From: JBFMFE01 sp040752295
GTDB taxonomy: Bacteria; UBP15; UBA6099; JBFMBQ01
Direction: 5' to 3'
DNA length: 5,958 nucleotides
Assembly (NCBI GenBank): GCA_040752295.1
Contig: JBFMFE010000110.1
Span: 1 to 5,958 of the forward strand
The position numbers and the translations under genes were made by a program. How positions within the stretch are numbered: the first letter of the stretch is position 1; each line of letters starts with the position of its first letter. The notes below the pieces were generated by a model. It saw only the letters and a program-made list of their open reading frames with translations. It did not search any database and was not told the origin of the DNA. Positions 5,029 to 5,958 of this stretch are shown here, one piece after another.

Positions 5029-5958
5029 ATGAATCCCTCGTCCGACGCCGCACCGCTTTCCCCCCTCAAAGCGCGGGTGATGCTCATCTATTCCCTCGCC
5101 CAGATCGGCGCGTTCATACTCGACACGGTGCTCGACCAGTACACCGTCTTCTTCTACGCCCCGGAGGAAGCCGCCGCCGCCGGGGACGCCGCTCATTCCG
5201 CCGCAAGGTACACACCCATACTCCTCGCGGGCGCAGCCCTCGGCTTCGGCAGGGTCGTGGATGCCGTCGCCAACCCCATCGTCGGTTACCTCAGCGACAG
5301 AACCAGGACCAGGCTCGGTCGCAGACGCCCCTACATTATCTTCGGAACCCTCCCCATGATCGCCTTCTTCGTCCTTCTCCACCGACCCCCGCTCCACTAC
5401 GAATCCGCCTGGAACGCCCTCTGGTTCGCCGCCGCTTGCGGCTGCTTCCTCTTTCTCTACACGCTCGTCGTCGCGCCCTACCTCGCGCTTCTGCCCGAAA
5501 TTGCAGCCACCGGCGACGACCGCGTGAAGCTCTCCTCATGGCAGGGAGTGGCGGGCATAGTGGGACTCGTCGTCGGTGGCGCGCTGTCCGGCGAGATCGT
5601 CGGAAAGTTCGACATATTCGGAATGGTGCTCATCATGGCGGCGGTATCGCTGCTCACCATACTCGTCACGGGGCTTTTCATCGCGGAAAAACCCCTCAAG
5701 GACGACAAAATCGCCAGGGTCTCCTTCCTCGGCGCCGTACTCCCCTCCCTCAAAAACAGGCACTTCCTCGTCTACGTCTTCAGCATCTCATCCTTCTGGC
5801 TCGGTTTCAAGATACTCCAGGCCTCAATGATCTACGTCTGCACGGTCATACTCGGCAGGGACAAGGGCTACGTGGGCAGCGTCATGGGCGGACTTTTAGC
5901 CGTCCTTCTCCTCTCCATACCCTTCGTTTTCTTCCTTTACGGCAGGTTCGGCAAGAAG
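5029..5958 (+). CDS. GPH-family (MFS_2) sugar/cation symporter (partial, C-terminus beyond window)
   Basis: Inner-membrane secondary transporter of the glycoside-pentoside-hexuronide:cation symporter type, expected to couple uptake of a sugar or related solute to Na+ or H+; the substrate cannot be read from the sequence. The 310 visible codons give about seven to eight of the usual twelve membrane helices, with hydrophobic stretches near 16-43, 62-88, 101-117, 129-158, 172-190, 196-219, 245-272 and 283-304. Family signatures are the loop 2-3 motif DAVANPIVGYLSDRTRTRLGRRRP (78-101, read in parts) and APYLALLPEI (149-158) followed by DDRVKLSSWQ (163-172). The usual Asp before Pro in the first motif is Asn82 here. 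The ATG at 5029 has AAGGAG 6 nt upstream. Codons end strongly in C. Residues 44-60 form an Ala-rich insertion in the first loop. Confidence 0.9.
   Translation, partial: MNPSSDAAPLSPLKARVMLIYSLAQIGAFILDTVLDQYTVFFYAPEEAAAAGDAAHSAARYTPILLAGAALGFGRVVDAVANPIVGYLSDRTRTRLGRRRPYIIFGTLPMIAFFVLLHRPPLHYESAWNALWFAAACGCFLFLYTLVVAPYLALLPEIAATGDDRVKLSSWQGVAGIVGLVVGGALSGEIVGKFDIFGMVLIMAAVSLLTILVTGLFIAEKPLKDDKIARVSFLGAVLPSLKNRHFLVYVFSISSFWLGFKILQASMIYVCTVILGRDKGYVGSVMGGLLAVLLLSIPFVFFLYGRFGKK

Overview
The window comes from a GC-rich bacterium whose lineage I cannot name from sequence alone. It holds six protein-coding genes, two of them cut by the window edges. From left to right: a partial glutamine-dependent NAD+ synthetase (nadE, minus strand); a complete tRNA(Ile)-lysidine synthetase (tilS, plus); a small membrane-anchored protein built from ~22-residue repeats (minus); an uncharacterised 265-residue protein and, overlapping its start, a DUF488 protein (both minus); and a partial GPH-type (MFS_2) sugar/cation symporter (plus).

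nadE and tilS are divergent housekeeping genes. Their ~145-bp spacer carries a perfect TATAAT box in each direction. tilS and the repeat protein converge across a ~55-bp gap. The last ~18 codons of tilS lie over a GC-rich palindrome that looks like a dispersed repeat extending the reading frame past the natural end of the protein. The flanking genes share a strong excess of C over G on the plus strand whichever strand is coding, so nadE favours G-ending codons and tilS and the symporter favour C-ending codons.

The middle of the window, about 3.2-4.85 kb, is different: lower GC, almost no strand skew, AT-richer codons and spacers with several inverted repeats. It contains the two-gene DUF488 cassette, which looks like acquired accessory DNA. 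The two genes overlap by 17 bp, the second has no obvious ribosome-binding site, and they are probably translationally coupled and act together. Their function is unknown.

The most unusual signal is the 5' leader of the repeat protein. A good sigma70-type promoter (TTGACT, 17 bp, TATCAT) is followed by a ~65-nt leader almost filled by two crossing perfect inverted repeats, of 6 and 9 bp. Their order is that of an H-type pseudoknot ending exactly at the Shine-Dalgarno sequence. This is a candidate cis-acting translational regulator. No tRNA, rRNA, CRISPR array, transposase gene or insertion sequence is visible.
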